From Bacillota bacterium (lineage in GTDB: Bacteria; Bacillota; Clostridia; Acetivibrionales; JANLFN01), in assembly GCA_023421675.1 (NCBI GenBank), contig JAEZTC010000002.1, positions 434,001-498,000 of the forward strand: a DNA stretch of 64,000 nt. Direction: 5' to 3'. Each line of letters starts with the position of its first letter. Position 1 is the stretch's first letter. Below the pieces are notes generated by a model. It was given only the letters and a program-made list of their open reading frames with translations. It was not told the origin of the DNA and did not search any database. Below, one piece after another: positions 42,844-51,872 of this stretch. A program made the position numbers and the translations under genes.

Positions 42844-44526
42844 TTAGAATTCACAACTGGAAACTACTAATTTACCATTTACTTTTTTAAACGCAGCTTT
42901 TACATTAATTTTCTGCCCGTTGTCAGGAGGATAATACAAGCAAGACGCATTATAGACAGATACCCCATTTTGTAACGAGACTAATTTGAAATCCTGTATT
43001 TTATAAGTAATTCCTGTTGCACCGATGTCCATAACCCATAGAACTCCATTAATATTTTTATAGGCATCTGCAAACTTTTCTTTAAATAATTCATCCGTTA
43101 CATATTGAAGCATTGTGTTTTTAAATACTTCATATTTTATATTTGTGTTCACAAGATATTCATTTGTTCGTTTACTATAATCAATGTCATTATCTTTAAC
43201 TATACCCAAACCTGTTGTCAAAAGGCCTATACGACTTCCTTCCTTTATTCCGCTCAGATAAAGGTACTTCTGCAAAACAGCCTTGGCTGAATCTTCATCG
43301 CTTTTGCCAGAATCATTGGTTTTTACTTTTTCAGAAGGTTTTATACTATCTGCCTGTCCAATAGTATTTTGAGTCGTGCTTAATGTGGCATCGGTTGCTA
43401 CACCATTATCTGACTTTTTACTTTCGTTTTGACTTAATGTATCAGATGCTTTTGTTTCTGTTGGTACAGCTTCACTGCCGTTATTGTGCTGTCCGTTGGT
43501 CAGTAATATAACATTAAGAGCCACCAGAAGTATTATAGAAACAAATCCAATAAAAAGACCTGCTTTTTTAAAGTTCATTATACTTTTTATCCTCCTTTTA
43601 ATATTCCTTTCACCAAAGGCAAGTAACCCATCGTAGGACAGCAGATTTTGCTTTTCTGCAAGCTTTATTAGAGACAGAGCATATTCTCCTCTTATATCAT
43701 GATCAAACACCGAAATAACCTTCTCATCACACGATATCTCCATGTCTTTCTGAGCCATTTTGAAGGCTATCCACATTAAAGGATTAAACCAGTATACACA
43801 TAGAACCAGCCTTGATATTGGTTTTAATACGTAATCAAATCTTTTTATATGTACAAGTTCATGGGTAATAATATGCTCCAGAACCGATTCGTCATAACTT
43901 TGGTAAATATCAACCGGCAATATTATTCTTGGTTTAAACATTCCGCACACTACAGGGGTAAATACCCTGTTTGAAGTATATACTTTTATTTTGCGTTTCA
44001 TTTTCAACTTCTTAGCACACTTAAAAATCAAATCATATTGTCTGTACAAAACTGCTTCTTTAAGCCTGTGGAGTGTACGTAGATATGTATATATGCTGAA
44101 TAAAAATAAAGCAAATACACCTATAAGCCATATCCATGAGGCAATAGATATTATTTTCTGCTTGTAATCAGAGTGTGTAGTATCAGTAGATATAGACAAG
44201 GAATTTTTATTTATATCCAAAGGATCAGTGGAATTATTAACAGGCAGATTAATATTTTTTATATCTTGCTGTATAATTGTACTTGATAGTGGTGTTGTGC
44301 TTTGGGTAATTACTTTTTCATTAAGCGGCAAAACATTGTAAATACTGAATTCCGAGGGTACCGAAAAAGGAATTAGAAGCCTGAAAAGTACAATTGCCCA
44401 CAAAGCATAATTAAATATACCCGGCAGTTTTTTACCAATCATAAGCTTAAAAAATATTATCAGAACAACTGCCACTGATGCAGTAATACTCATATTAATT
44501 ATAGAAACAAATATGTTTTCAGTCAT
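42844..44526 (-). CDS. BlaR1/MecR1-like M56 membrane metallopeptidase
   Basis: Signal-transducing protease of 560 residues. Four N-terminal membrane helices with the cytoplasmic zinc site HELVHIKRFDYVL near residue 230 form the M56 peptidase; a further helix (LFIGFVSIILLVALNVILL, near residue 345) precedes a Ser/Thr-rich linker and an extracellular domain of about 150 residues. That domain lacks the penicillin-binding SxxK/SxN motifs, so it senses something other than beta-lactams. The ATG at 44526 overlaps blaI by 8 bases. On activation it should cleave the BlaI repressor. Confidence 0.88.
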   Translation of the reverse strand: MTENIFVSIINMSITASVAVVLIIFFKLMIGKKLPGIFNYALWAIVLFRLLIPFSVPSEFSIYNVLPLNEKVITQSTTPLSSTIIQQDIKNINLPVNNSTDPLDINKNSLSISTDTTHSDYKQKIISIASWIWLIGVFALFLFSIYTYLRTLHRLKEAVLYRQYDLIFKCAKKLKMKRKIKVYTSNRVFTPVVCGMFKPRIILPVDIYQSYDESVLEHIITHELVHIKRFDYVLKPISRLVLCVYWFNPLMWIAFKMAQKDMEISCDEKVISVFDHDIRGEYALSLIKLAEKQNLLSYDGLLAFGERNIKRRIKSIMNFKKAGLFIGFVSIILLVALNVILLTNGQHNNGSEAVPTETKASDTLSQNESKKSDNGVATDATLSTTQNTIGQADSIKPSEKVKTNDSGKSDEDSAKAVLQKYLYLSGIKEGSRIGLLTTGLGIVKDNDIDYSKRTNEYLVNTNIKYEVFKNTMLQYVTDELFKEKFADAYKNINGVLWVMDIGATGITYKIQDFKLVSLQNGVSVYNASCLYYPPDNGQKINVKAAFKKVNGKLVVSSCEF

Positions 44527-44893
44527 TCTCGTCCCTCCGTTCATATTGTTCTACAATTTTTTTTAATTCATCTATTTCATCCTTATTCAATTTTTCTTTT
44601 TCTAAAAAGGTTGTAAAGAAAAGTTTTAAGGATCCGGAATATACCTTATTAATATGTTCTTCAGTTTCGGTATACATAACCTGTTCCCTATCAACAATTG
44701 CAGTAACTACCGAATTTTCATTCTTTATTACTCCGCGTTCACATAACCTCCGAATGACCGTATAGGTGGTAGATTTCTTCCAACCCAATTCTTCATTTGC
44801 ATATTTAACCAAATCAGAGCCTGATACAGGTGAATGCTCCCAGACAATATTCATAAATCTGTACTCTGCATCAAAAACCTTTATGCTGTCCAT
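44519..44893 (-). CDS. BlaI/MecI-type transcriptional repressor
   Basis: Repressor of 124 residues with a winged helix (FDAEYRFMNIVWEHSPVSGSDLVKYANEELGWKKSTTYTVIRRLCERG) and a dimerisation C-terminus. It shares an operon with the M56 sensor downstream. Two dyads in its promoter are probable binding sites. No beta-lactamase gene lies nearby, so the regulated gene is unknown or the pair regulates only itself in cis. Confidence 0.92.
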   Translation of the reverse strand: MDSIKVFDAEYRFMNIVWEHSPVSGSDLVKYANEELGWKKSTTYTVIRRLCERGVIKNENSVVTAIVDREQVMYTETEEHINKVYSGSLKLFFTTFLEKEKLNKDEIDELKKIVEQYERRDEND

Positions 44894-44911
44894 AATTGTT
44901 AATCCTCCTTG

Positions 44912-44963
44912 GTCTAATGAGTTAAACCAATTTTAGTTTAACGCATTAAACCACATTTGTCAA
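44912..44963 (-). promoter_or_regulatory. blaI promoter with two operator dyads
   Basis: On the minus strand TTGACA (44958-44963) and TAAACT (44935-44940) are 17 bases apart. The dyad GTTTAA-CGCA-TTAAAC (44936-44951) overlaps the -10, and a near copy GTCTAA-TGAG-TTAAAC (44912-44927) lies 24 bases downstream. The half-site differs from the classical TACA/TGTA BlaI box. Confidence 0.75.
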
Positions 44964-45025
44964 TAATTATGTTAAAAAATTACAACCACACATACATTTT
45001 TATTAGAAAGAACCTTATAAGCAGC

Positions 45026-45055
45026 AAAAACCACACGCAATAACGTGTGGTTTTT
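45026..45055 (-). terminator. Terminator of rnpB
   Basis: AAAAACCACACG/CGTGTGGTTTTT stem with a six-base loop, 11 bases beyond the rnpB 3' end on the minus strand. Confidence 0.85.
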
Positions 45056-45066
45056 GACATTTATAC

Positions 45067-45410
45067 CGAGTAAGTCTGTAAGCCGGGTTCTGTATTAAAC
45101 GATCATCTATCTAGGCCGTACATTTCTGTATGGCTCAAGCCACCTACCCGGGACGAGCGGGCCACTCATTTGTCCCTCTTTACGGTGTTGCTCCAGATGG
45201 GGTTTACATAGCCGGCAAGTCGCCATGCCGCTGGTGAGCTCTTACCTCACCTTTCCACCCTTACCACTCCGAAGAATGGCGGTATATCTCTGTTGCACTT
45301 TCCTTGAAGTCACCTTCACCGGGAGTTACCCGGCACCCTGCCCTATGGAGCCCGGACTTTCCTCACATGCGGCTTTTCAGCACTGCATCTGCGATCGTCT
45401 GGCTTACTCG
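45067..45410 (-). ncRNA. rnpB: RNase P RNA, bacterial type A
   Basis: Catalytic RNA of RNase P, about 344 bases, which matures tRNA 5' ends. The terminal P1 helix is CGAGTAAG/CTTACTCG. Universal elements follow: GAGGAAAGTCCGGGCTCC near the 5' end, GGAAAGTGCAACAGA, GTAAGGGTGGAAAGGTG and the 3' ACAGAACCCGGCTTA. A second copy of its last 97 bases is at 42734. Confidence 0.97.
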
Positions 45411-45476
45411 ATTAATATTCAATTGTACGGCTTTTCTTAAGCCGCTTTAATATTGTAAATCCTAATAGTCTTCCTG

Positions 45477-46583
45477 TCAACTGAATATGAATGGGTCGGT
45501 TTCCACTGTATTACAGAATATTTCAAGGATTCTGAACTTTTGCTTCAGTTTTTCCTCAAGCACAGGCAAGACAATTCTTTCTGTCCCGAAATGGCCGGCA
45601 TCAATAGCACACAAACCTCTTTCGGCAATGTCCGATGCATCATGATACTTTATATCACCCGTGACAAGTACATCAATCTTTTCTCTTTCAAGCATATTCA
45701 GATTGGCATTAAAAGCACCGCTTCCGACTAAAACCTTCTGAACCTTTTTGTTTAGACATCCTATTACTCTGACGTTAGGAACACAAAGTTTTTCTTTTAC
45801 TGTTTTAATAAACTGTTCCAATTCAACAGGTTCTTCAATCATACCAACCCTGTCATAGCTGTATTTTCTGCCTTCCAATTCAAGCTCAAAAATATCTATT
45901 GCAGGTTCTTCGTAAGGATGAACCTTATGTATGGCTTCAATCACTTTCTTTAAGTTCTCTTGAGGAACTACCGTTTCAAGCCTGTATTCATAGACCTTTT
46001 CCTGCTTACCATGAGTTCCAATATGAGGATTAGTTCCTTCCAGAGGCTTGAAAGTGCCCCGTCCCGAACCCATAAAGCTGCATTCACTGTAATTTCCTAT
46101 CCAACCTGCCCCTGCCTCGAACATTACATCCTTAATTTCCTCCATGTTCTTCTCAGGTCCATAAACCACTATTTTATAAACCTTGTCCTGCTTAAAGGAA
46201 TCAAGGCACTTAATATCTTTTAACCCCAAAAGCTGTGCAAGCCTGGCATTAACACCCTCCTGTGCTGCATCAAGGTTTGTATGCGCACAATAAACCGAAA
46301 TATCGTTCTTTATAAGTTTCGCAACAAGCGCCCCCTTGTAATTATCACTATTAAGGCTTTTCATTGCTTTGAATATAAAAGGATGGTGTGAAATCAGAAG
46401 ATCAGCCTTCTTATTGATTGCTTCATCAACAACTTGTGATGTAACATCAAGACAAAGCATTATCTTATTGATCTCTGCTTTTTTACTCCCTACCGCAAGA
46501 CCGGAATTATCCCATTCTGCAGCAAGATTTAAAGGAGCAAAGGCCTCCATAAAGGAAATGATCTCCGAACACTTAACACCCAT
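45477..46583 (-). CDS. Nif3-like dinuclear metal-centre protein with PII-like insert (YqfO)
   Basis: Protein of 368 residues. Metal-binding residues are in LLISHHPFIFKAMKSL, CAHTNLDAAQEGVN near residue 100, and GDIKYHDASDIAERGL and DAGHFGTER near the C-terminus. A ferredoxin/PII-like domain is inserted in the middle (VVYGPEKNMEEIKDVMFEAGAGWIG to HPYEEPAID), as in YqfO, which explains the extra length. Reported roles include GTP cyclohydrolase-type hydrolase; function is not settled. Follows trmK in the usual order. Confidence 0.92.
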   Translation of the reverse strand: MGVKCSEIISFMEAFAPLNLAAEWDNSGLAVGSKKAEINKIMLCLDVTSQVVDEAINKKADLLISHHPFIFKAMKSLNSDNYKGALVAKLIKNDISVYCAHTNLDAAQEGVNARLAQLLGLKDIKCLDSFKQDKVYKIVVYGPEKNMEEIKDVMFEAGAGWIGNYSECSFMGSGRGTFKPLEGTNPHIGTHGKQEKVYEYRLETVVPQENLKKVIEAIHKVHPYEEPAIDIFELELEGRKYSYDRVGMIEEPVELEQFIKTVKEKLCVPNVRVIGCLNKKVQKVLVGSGAFNANLNMLEREKIDVLVTGDIKYHDASDIAERGLCAIDAGHFGTERIVLPVLEEKLKQKFRILEIFCNTVETDPFIFS

Positions 46584-46650
46584 AGAATACTCTCCTTACT
46601 GTAACTATTTTATAACTCATAGTACTCACCACCTATAGAGGTGGGGACAT

Positions 46651-47349
46651 CTATAGCCTCGTTATACTTTCCAAAACTAATTCGAACTCATTCTTTAGCT
46701 GTAAATACTTATTGTATTCTGCTTCATCTACCCTTGAGGTATTCTGAAATCCGCACAATACCCTATCTGCCTTTTTATAAAGCCTTGTAACAAGCTTCAA
46801 CAAAAGGGGATCCTTTTTCTCTATAAGCTTTCTGCCTACATAAATGTCTGCAACAGAATACTCCTGATTAGCTCCAGTCCATTTTGCGCATATAACATTA
46901 TATATCTTTTCGCCTTCATTTGTAAGTTCTTCTTCGGTAATTTCAAATTGATTGGCATAAAGCCACTCCCTTAGAACCTCAACAGAGTTCATAGGCTGAA
47001 GCACCAATAATCCGGATTTTTTAGCTTTATCCAGGCTTTTTGAAAGTATTTCTGATATTAGTATGCCCCCCATACCGGCAATGACTACAACATCCAGTTC
47101 ATCATAATTTATTCTTTCCAAGCCATCACTTAATCTTGTTTCAATTACATCCTCAAGCTCATATCTTTCAATATTCTTTTTGGCTAGAATAAGAGGCCCT
47201 GCATTTACATCCGAAGCAACCGCCCTTTCACATATATCACGCTCTGCCAGATAAACAGTTATATACGCATGGTCTGTACCTATATCTGAAAGTGTTCTGC
47301 AACTTGGTACTTTTTCAGCTATAAGCTTAAGCCTTCCTCTAAGTTCCAT
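46651..47349 (-). CDS. trmK: tRNA (adenine22-N1)-methyltransferase
   Basis: SAM-dependent methyltransferase of 232 residues. Motif I reads SDIGTDHAYITVYLAE near residue 22 and motif IV VVIAGMGGILI near residue 88, the TrmK signatures. It modifies A22 in some tRNAs. It lies upstream of nif3, as in Bacillus (yqfN-yqfO), and probably in the same operon. Confidence 0.94.
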   Translation of the reverse strand: MELRGRLKLIAEKVPSCRTLSDIGTDHAYITVYLAERDICERAVASDVNAGPLILAKKNIERYELEDVIETRLSDGLERINYDELDVVVIAGMGGILISEILSKSLDKAKKSGLLVLQPMNSVEVLREWLYANQFEITEEELTNEGEKIYNVICAKWTGANQEYSVADIYVGRKLIEKKDPLLLKLVTRLYKKADRVLCGFQNTSRVDEAEYNKYLQLKNEFELVLESITRL

Positions 47350-47470
47350 TTAACAAGTATTCCTCCAAATGTAATTCCTGAAATGTGGTTTAATATTGTG
47401 CAGCAATTTAAAATTCTATCTGAGTTAATAAATATCCTTTATTTTTTATTTATTTTGTAAATAATAATCT

Positions 47471-47497
47471 ATATAAGAAATTTACTTCATCCTATAT
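47471..47497 (+). repeat. 27-base motif shared with the yajC-TIGR04086 gap
   Basis: TATAAGAAATTTACTTCATC followed by CTATATA is almost identical to 62565-62591. Here it lies about 25 bases before the ribosome-binding site of a small gene. Confidence 0.55.
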
Positions 47498-47522
47498 ATA
47501 TTCTAATCCGGAGGTTTGTATC

Positions 47523-47696
47523 ATGTACAATGACATACAGCACATAAGAAAAGACCTTGAATCCCCAGCTAAAACACTTGTATCGGGTGATAGTCTTATC
47601 AATCTGTCCAACCGGCTTAATTCAAATGTTACATCAAACACCGAAAAAAACGGTATAATTGAAGCTATAGACAAAATAAAACATAAAATGGACTAA
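47523..47696 (+). CDS. Small protein of 57 residues, unknown function
   Basis: A strong GGAGG is 8 bases before the ATG and a terminator follows the stop codon, so the gene is probably real. The product begins MYNDIQHIRKDLESPAKTL, is hydrophilic and helical, and has no membrane segment. It lacks the SQELD motif of Spo0E phosphatases. A shared 27-base motif precedes it. Confidence 0.7.
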   Translation: MYNDIQHIRKDLESPAKTLVSGDSLINLSNRLNSNVTSNTEKNGIIEAIDKIKHKMD

Positions 47697-47702
47697 GTAC
47701 AA

Positions 47703-47735
47703 AAAAACCTTGACTCATTCGTCAAGGTTTCTTTT
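47703..47735 (+). terminator. Terminator after the 57-residue gene
   Basis: AAACCTTGAC/GTCAAGGTTT stem followed by CTTTTT. It directly abuts the 3' end of the tRNA gene on the other strand. Confidence 0.85.
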
Positions 47736-47812
47736 TGGTGGGCCTTCAGGGACTCGAACCCCGGACCAACCGGTTATGAGCCGGTTGCTCTAACCAACTG
47801 AGCTAAAGGCCC
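47736..47812 (-). tRNA. tRNA with CAT anticodon, probably tRNA-Ile2
   Basis: The minus strand folds into a full cloverleaf with encoded CCA. Acceptor stem GGGCCTT/AAGGCCC, D arm AGCTCAGTTGGTTAGAGC, anticodon loop CTCATAA, T arm GGGGTTCGAGTCCC. The overall pattern GG(N)CCTTTAGCTCAGTTGG is that of the lysidine-modified tRNA-Ile2 rather than elongator or initiator Met, but this should be confirmed. Confidence 0.9.
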
Positions 47813-47815
47813 GTT

Positions 47816-47891
47816 TGGCTCCTCAAGTAGGACTCGAACCTACGACCCTGCGGTTAACAGCCGCATGCTCTACCGACTGAGCTATTGAGGA
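47816..47891 (-). tRNA. tRNA-Asn (GTT)
   Basis: Cloverleaf on the minus strand with acceptor stem TCCTCAA/TTGAGGA, D arm AGCTCAGTCGGTAGAGC, anticodon loop CTGTTAA, T arm GTAGGTTCGAGTCCTAC and encoded CCA. It lies three bases from the other tRNA, same strand. Confidence 0.96.
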
Positions 47892-48034
47892 AAGTATAAC
47901 GTCGGTTTGTGAACGACACATATAATATTATACTTATGCACCACCATCAGGTCAATAGCTTTTTTCTGTCTTTAAACTATTTAATTCAATTTATTGAGGC
48001 CAATCTATTTATATCATGCTCTTTTGCAGTATAA

Positions 48035-48268
48035 CTAATGTTTTCGGCCATATTGAAGTAACATTTCTCTTAATCTTGTTGCATGCATGCCTTCATCCTC
48101 AGCAAATTTCTTAAATTCATCCTTAATGTCATCCTCTTCAATCCTTTTTGAATTCATTTCGAAATCCCTGACCATTTCCATTGAGTTCTGCCACAGCCTC
48201 AGAATCCTGTCGTATGTGGTTATCATAATCTCATTTTCATTTGTTTCATCATATCTTAAGGTTTCCAT
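48035..48268 (-). CDS. Small helical, ferritin-like protein
   Basis: Protein of 77 residues, two amphipathic helices. The C-terminal part FAEDEGMHATRLREMLLQ resembles the last helix of rubrerythrin-like proteins with an E-x2-H pattern. METLRYD at 48268 is taken as the start: GGAGTGG lies 8 bases upstream, while a GTG four codons earlier overlaps that site. Function unknown. Confidence 0.7.
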   Translation of the reverse strand: METLRYDETNENEIMITTYDRILRLWQNSMEMVRDFEMNSKRIEEDDIKDEFKKFAEDEGMHATRLREMLLQYGRKH

Positions 48269-48374
48269 TAAAATTACCACTCCTCATTTAAGCTTTTATT
48301 CTTATATAACTTATTTTTGCATAAATAAGGTTAATTATTCGAAACAAGATTTAATTGTAATTCCAATTACTGCA

Positions 48375-48402
48375 AAAGAAAAACTCGATGTTTTATCGAG
48401 TC
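48375..48402 (-). terminator. Terminator after rpoD
   Basis: ACTCGA/TCGAGT hairpin with TTTTTCTTTT on the minus strand, adjacent to the rpoD stop codon. Confidence 0.8.
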
Positions 48403-48403
48403 T

Positions 48404-49483
48404 TTAATCGAGATAATCCTTTAATTTTTTACTTCTGCTTGGATGGCGAAGCTTCCTTAACGCCTTGGCTTCAATCTGCCTTATTCTTTCCCTTGTAACG
48501 TTAAACTCCTTACCAACCTCTTCAAGCGTTCTTGCCCTACCGTCATCAAGTCCGAATCTAAGGCGCAAGACCTTTTCTTCTCTGGCTGTAAGGGTATCAA
48601 GCACATCTATCAACTGCTCCTTTAACAGCGTAAATGCTGCTGCTTCTGATGGAGCAGGTGCATCATCATCAGGAATGAAATCTCCAAGATGGCTGTCTTC
48701 CTCCTCACCTATTGGTGTTTCGAGAGAAACAGGTTCTTGTGAAATTTTCATTATTTCACGTACTTTATCAACCGACATATTCATTTCCTTAGCAATTTCT
48801 TCAGGCTGTGGCTCTCTGCCAAGTTCCTGTAAAAGCTGCCTTGAAACTCTTATAAGCTTGTTTATTGTTTCTACCATATGAACAGGTATTCTTATTGTTC
48901 TTGCCTGGTCAGCTATTGCCCTTGTAATAGCCTGTCTGATCCACCACGTGGCATATGTGCTGAATTTGTATCCTTTACGGTAATCGAACTTTTCAACAGC
49001 CTTTATAAGACCAAGGTTTCCTTCCTGAATCAGATCAAGAAACAGCATGCCTCTTCCGACATAACGTTTTGCAATACTTACCACAAGACGAAGATTAGCT
49101 TCTGCAAGCCTACGTTTGGCTTCATTATCGCCATTTTCCATGTTTTTTGCAAGTTCTATTTCTTCATCAGCAGATAAAAGGGGCACTTTTCCAATTTCTT
49201 TAAGGTACATCCTTACAGGATCATCTATACTAATACCTTCAGGTACTGAAATATCGTAATCCTCTTCAGTAAGCTGGATATCTTCCATTTCAGCTTCAAT
49301 GTCACCTACAATGTCAATACCCATATTTTCAAGCGTCTCATATATTTTTTCAACCTGATCGGGTTCAAGCTCTATTTCCTCAAAAGCATCCATTATTTCC
49401 TTATAGGTAAGCATTCCCTTACCTTTGCCTTTTTCTATAAGTTCCTTCAGGATTACTTTTCTTGTATCATTATTGGCCTTCAC
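48404..49483 (-). CDS. rpoD: Primary RNA polymerase sigma factor (sigma-A)
   Basis: Housekeeping sigma factor of 359 residues. Region 1.1 is reduced (EKGKGKGMLTYKEIMDAFEEIELEPDQVE). Region 2 holds the -10 recognition helix (GLIKAVEKFDYRKGYKFSTYATWWIRQAITRA); region 4.2 has the -35 helix (TLEEVGKEFNVTRERIRQIEAKALRKL). The gene follows dnaG by 27 bases as in Bacillus. Confidence 0.98.
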   Translation of the reverse strand: MKANNDTRKVILKELIEKGKGKGMLTYKEIMDAFEEIELEPDQVEKIYETLENMGIDIVGDIEAEMEDIQLTEEDYDISVPEGISIDDPVRMYLKEIGKVPLLSADEEIELAKNMENGDNEAKRRLAEANLRLVVSIAKRYVGRGMLFLDLIQEGNLGLIKAVEKFDYRKGYKFSTYATWWIRQAITRAIADQARTIRIPVHMVETINKLIRVSRQLLQELGREPQPEEIAKEMNMSVDKVREIMKISQEPVSLETPIGEEEDSHLGDFIPDDDAPAPSEAAAFTLLKEQLIDVLDTLTAREEKVLRLRFGLDDGRARTLEEVGKEFNVTRERIRQIEAKALRKLRHPSRSKKLKDYLD

Positions 49484-49510
49484 TAGTTCCCCCTCCTTTC
49501 TTCTGAAATG

Positions 49511-51292
49511 TTAAAGCTTCTTTCGTTCCATAATAAGTTGATTCCACTCTATTTTTAATTTTTCAACATCCCCTTCTGACAAGCCTTCCTTATTATTCAG
49601 CAAGTCAAGAATTTCCTTTGTCTGTCTCATGTTTTTGCGTCTCTTAAGGTTTCTTATCAAGTCTGAAACAGCTCTTGCATTATCCTCAAAACTGCACTCG
49701 TTCTGTATAATCCTTGCATATTCATTGGCACAGGATCCATCAAGCAAACTTAACAACTCACCTGGAACAATGCCCTTGCTTTTTTCCATCTTTTCAACTA
49801 TCATATTATAAATGTTTATACTTTCTTCATTGGCAAAGTCTTCTGCATTGACTCTATCCTTTACCAGTTTGTAAGTATTATTATCTATGCATATTATTGA
49901 AAGCAGCATCCGCTCATCGTGGATATTTGCTGAAGCATTAACATCTTCTGCAGCATCCTGCTTTTTTATTTCCGCTATATTTCCTGTACGTTTTATTCTG
50001 TCTTTTCTGTTTACTTTCTTATATACTTCAGAGATTATAGCCTCTTCCGATATTTCATAATCATTTGCTACTTTTCTTGCATATGTTTCTATTTCAAATC
50101 TGTTGCTTGATTTGGCAAGCACTTCGGCGATTTTATTTAAAAAGTTTATTTTGCCCTGCGGATTGCTTATGTCCATCTCTTTTCTATAAGATGCTATTTT
50201 GTATTCAAAAAGCGATGAAGCATTGTCAACCAGCTTTCTGAAAGAATCCGGGCCCTTCTTTTTAATATACTCATCCGGGTCCTTGCCGTCAGGAACCCGT
50301 AAAACTCGTACATTACAACCGATATCGTTCAATATTTCGAGGCCTCTCATAGTTGCTGACTGGCCTGCAGTATCCGCATCATATGAAATAATTACCTCTT
50401 CTGAATACTTCTTTAACATTCGTCCCTGGCTTTCTGTCAAAGCAGTGCCCAGAGAAGCTACCGCATTTATTATTCCACTCTGGTGAAGTGATATTACATC
50501 CATGTAACCTTCAACTATGATAAGCTGCTTTTCACCTGAGTTCTTCGCAAAGTTAAGTGCAAACAAATTTTTGCCTTTACTGTATATTGGCGTTTCAGGA
50601 GAATTCATATATTTAGGCATAGATGAATCAGTAACCCTTCCTCCGAACGCAATTACATTTCCTCTTATATCAAATATGGGAAAAATAATTCTTCCCCTGA
50701 ACCTGTCGTAATATCCGCCTTTCTTACCGCTTAGTACCAGACCACTGGTAAGTATGGTTTCATCCTCAAAACCCTTACTTTTCAAATATCTGTACAGGAC
50801 ATCCATTCCTTCAGGGTGATACCCCAACCCGAATTTTTTAATGGTGTTCTGCGTGATTCCTCTATTTTTTAAGTATTCATTTGCTTTTGAATACTTTCCT
50901 GACTCAAGCGTGTTATAGAAAAAACGTGCTGCTTCAGTATTTATTTTCAATAAGCTTTGTCTTAATCTCGCTTTTTCCTCATCCTCTGCCCCACCTTCGG
51001 GAAGCTGGATTTTAGCTCTATCTGCAAGGTACCTGACAGCCTCAATATATTCAAGGTTTTCCGCATTCATTATAAAATGAAATACATTTCCGCCCTTGCC
51101 ACAGCCAAAGCAGTAAAAAATCTGCTTTCCGGGTACTACGCTGAAGGATGGAGTTTTTTCCCTATGGAACGGACAAAGTCCGAAATAATCCTTACCCTTT
51201 TTCTCCAGCTTTACGTATTCAGAAATAATATCAACAATATCATTATTAATTCTTACTTCTTCAATTATTTCATCAGAATATTTATTATACAT
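49511..51292 (-). CDS. dnaG: DNA primase
   Basis: Primase of 593 residues. The CHC2 zinc finger (CPFHREKTPSF...YCFGCGKGG, about residues 41-66) is followed by the RNA polymerase core with the Toprim motif (LIIVEGYMDVISLHQSG near residue 258 and ISYDADTAGQSA) and a C-terminal helicase-interaction domain. Standard dnaG-rpoD order. Confidence 0.97.
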   Translation of the reverse strand: MYNKYSDEIIEEVRINNDIVDIISEYVKLEKKGKDYFGLCPFHREKTPSFSVVPGKQIFYCFGCGKGGNVFHFIMNAENLEYIEAVRYLADRAKIQLPEGGAEDEEKARLRQSLLKINTEAARFFYNTLESGKYSKANEYLKNRGITQNTIKKFGLGYHPEGMDVLYRYLKSKGFEDETILTSGLVLSGKKGGYYDRFRGRIIFPIFDIRGNVIAFGGRVTDSSMPKYMNSPETPIYSKGKNLFALNFAKNSGEKQLIIVEGYMDVISLHQSGIINAVASLGTALTESQGRMLKKYSEEVIISYDADTAGQSATMRGLEILNDIGCNVRVLRVPDGKDPDEYIKKKGPDSFRKLVDNASSLFEYKIASYRKEMDISNPQGKINFLNKIAEVLAKSSNRFEIETYARKVANDYEISEEAIISEVYKKVNRKDRIKRTGNIAEIKKQDAAEDVNASANIHDERMLLSIICIDNNTYKLVKDRVNAEDFANEESINIYNMIVEKMEKSKGIVPGELLSLLDGSCANEYARIIQNECSFEDNARAVSDLIRNLKRRKNMRQTKEILDLLNNKEGLSEGDVEKLKIEWNQLIMERKKL

Positions 51293-51872
51293 TTAATATT
51301 CCCGGACATCTTCCTTTCACACAGAATTATGGTTTTCAGTAAATAGTCATAATTCCTTTAAGACCAAAACGGCATTATTTAATATTACTAAAGGTCTTTA
51401 TACAAAAATATGCTGATGTAGCTTTTGCATTTATATTTTTTCGACACATTTATTAATAATCCTTCTTTTTTTTATAAATTAATTTATATAATTGTGTCTT
51501 AACTAAATGTAAAAAACCACAAAGCATGTTATTTGCTATAAAAACGGCTGGTTCTTTTCAAAACAAAATCTCATCTCAAAGCTTAAGAGATGAGAACATT
51601 ACTTAACTACCAAAACAATACATTTTTTATGTTTATATAGCATGTATTCCCATTTGCAATTCTTTAAGCCTTTAGCTTATTTTAGTGTTTTATATTCTAC
51701 ATTAAATTAAAAATATCCTTCTTTAAATTTGTTAATTATTTTTATTTCCACCAAAAGCCTATAATACTCAATTTTTATTTTTCCGTGTTTTTACAATTTT
51801 ATTCAAAATAGAATCAAAAAAACCTGAAGTTAATAACTTCAGGCCTTCATTTTTATCTATTTGTTTAAATCG
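51293..51872. other. 580-base AT-rich intergenic region
   Basis: No gene is recognised. Two hairpins can be seen: TCTCATCTC/GAGATGAGA (51569-51595), followed on the minus strand by TTTTGTTTTG, and the DUF6514 terminator at 51815-51845. The first may end an unannotated minus-strand transcript or be part of the dnaG leader region. Confidence 0.5.
51815..51845 (-). terminator. Terminator after the DUF6514 gene
   Basis: CCTGAAG/CTTCAGG stem followed by TTTTTTTGA on the minus strand. Confidence 0.85.

Noticed and set aside
45225..45440. Plus-strand open frame within rnpB
   Set aside because: The sequence is RNase P RNA on the minus strand; the frame is incidental.
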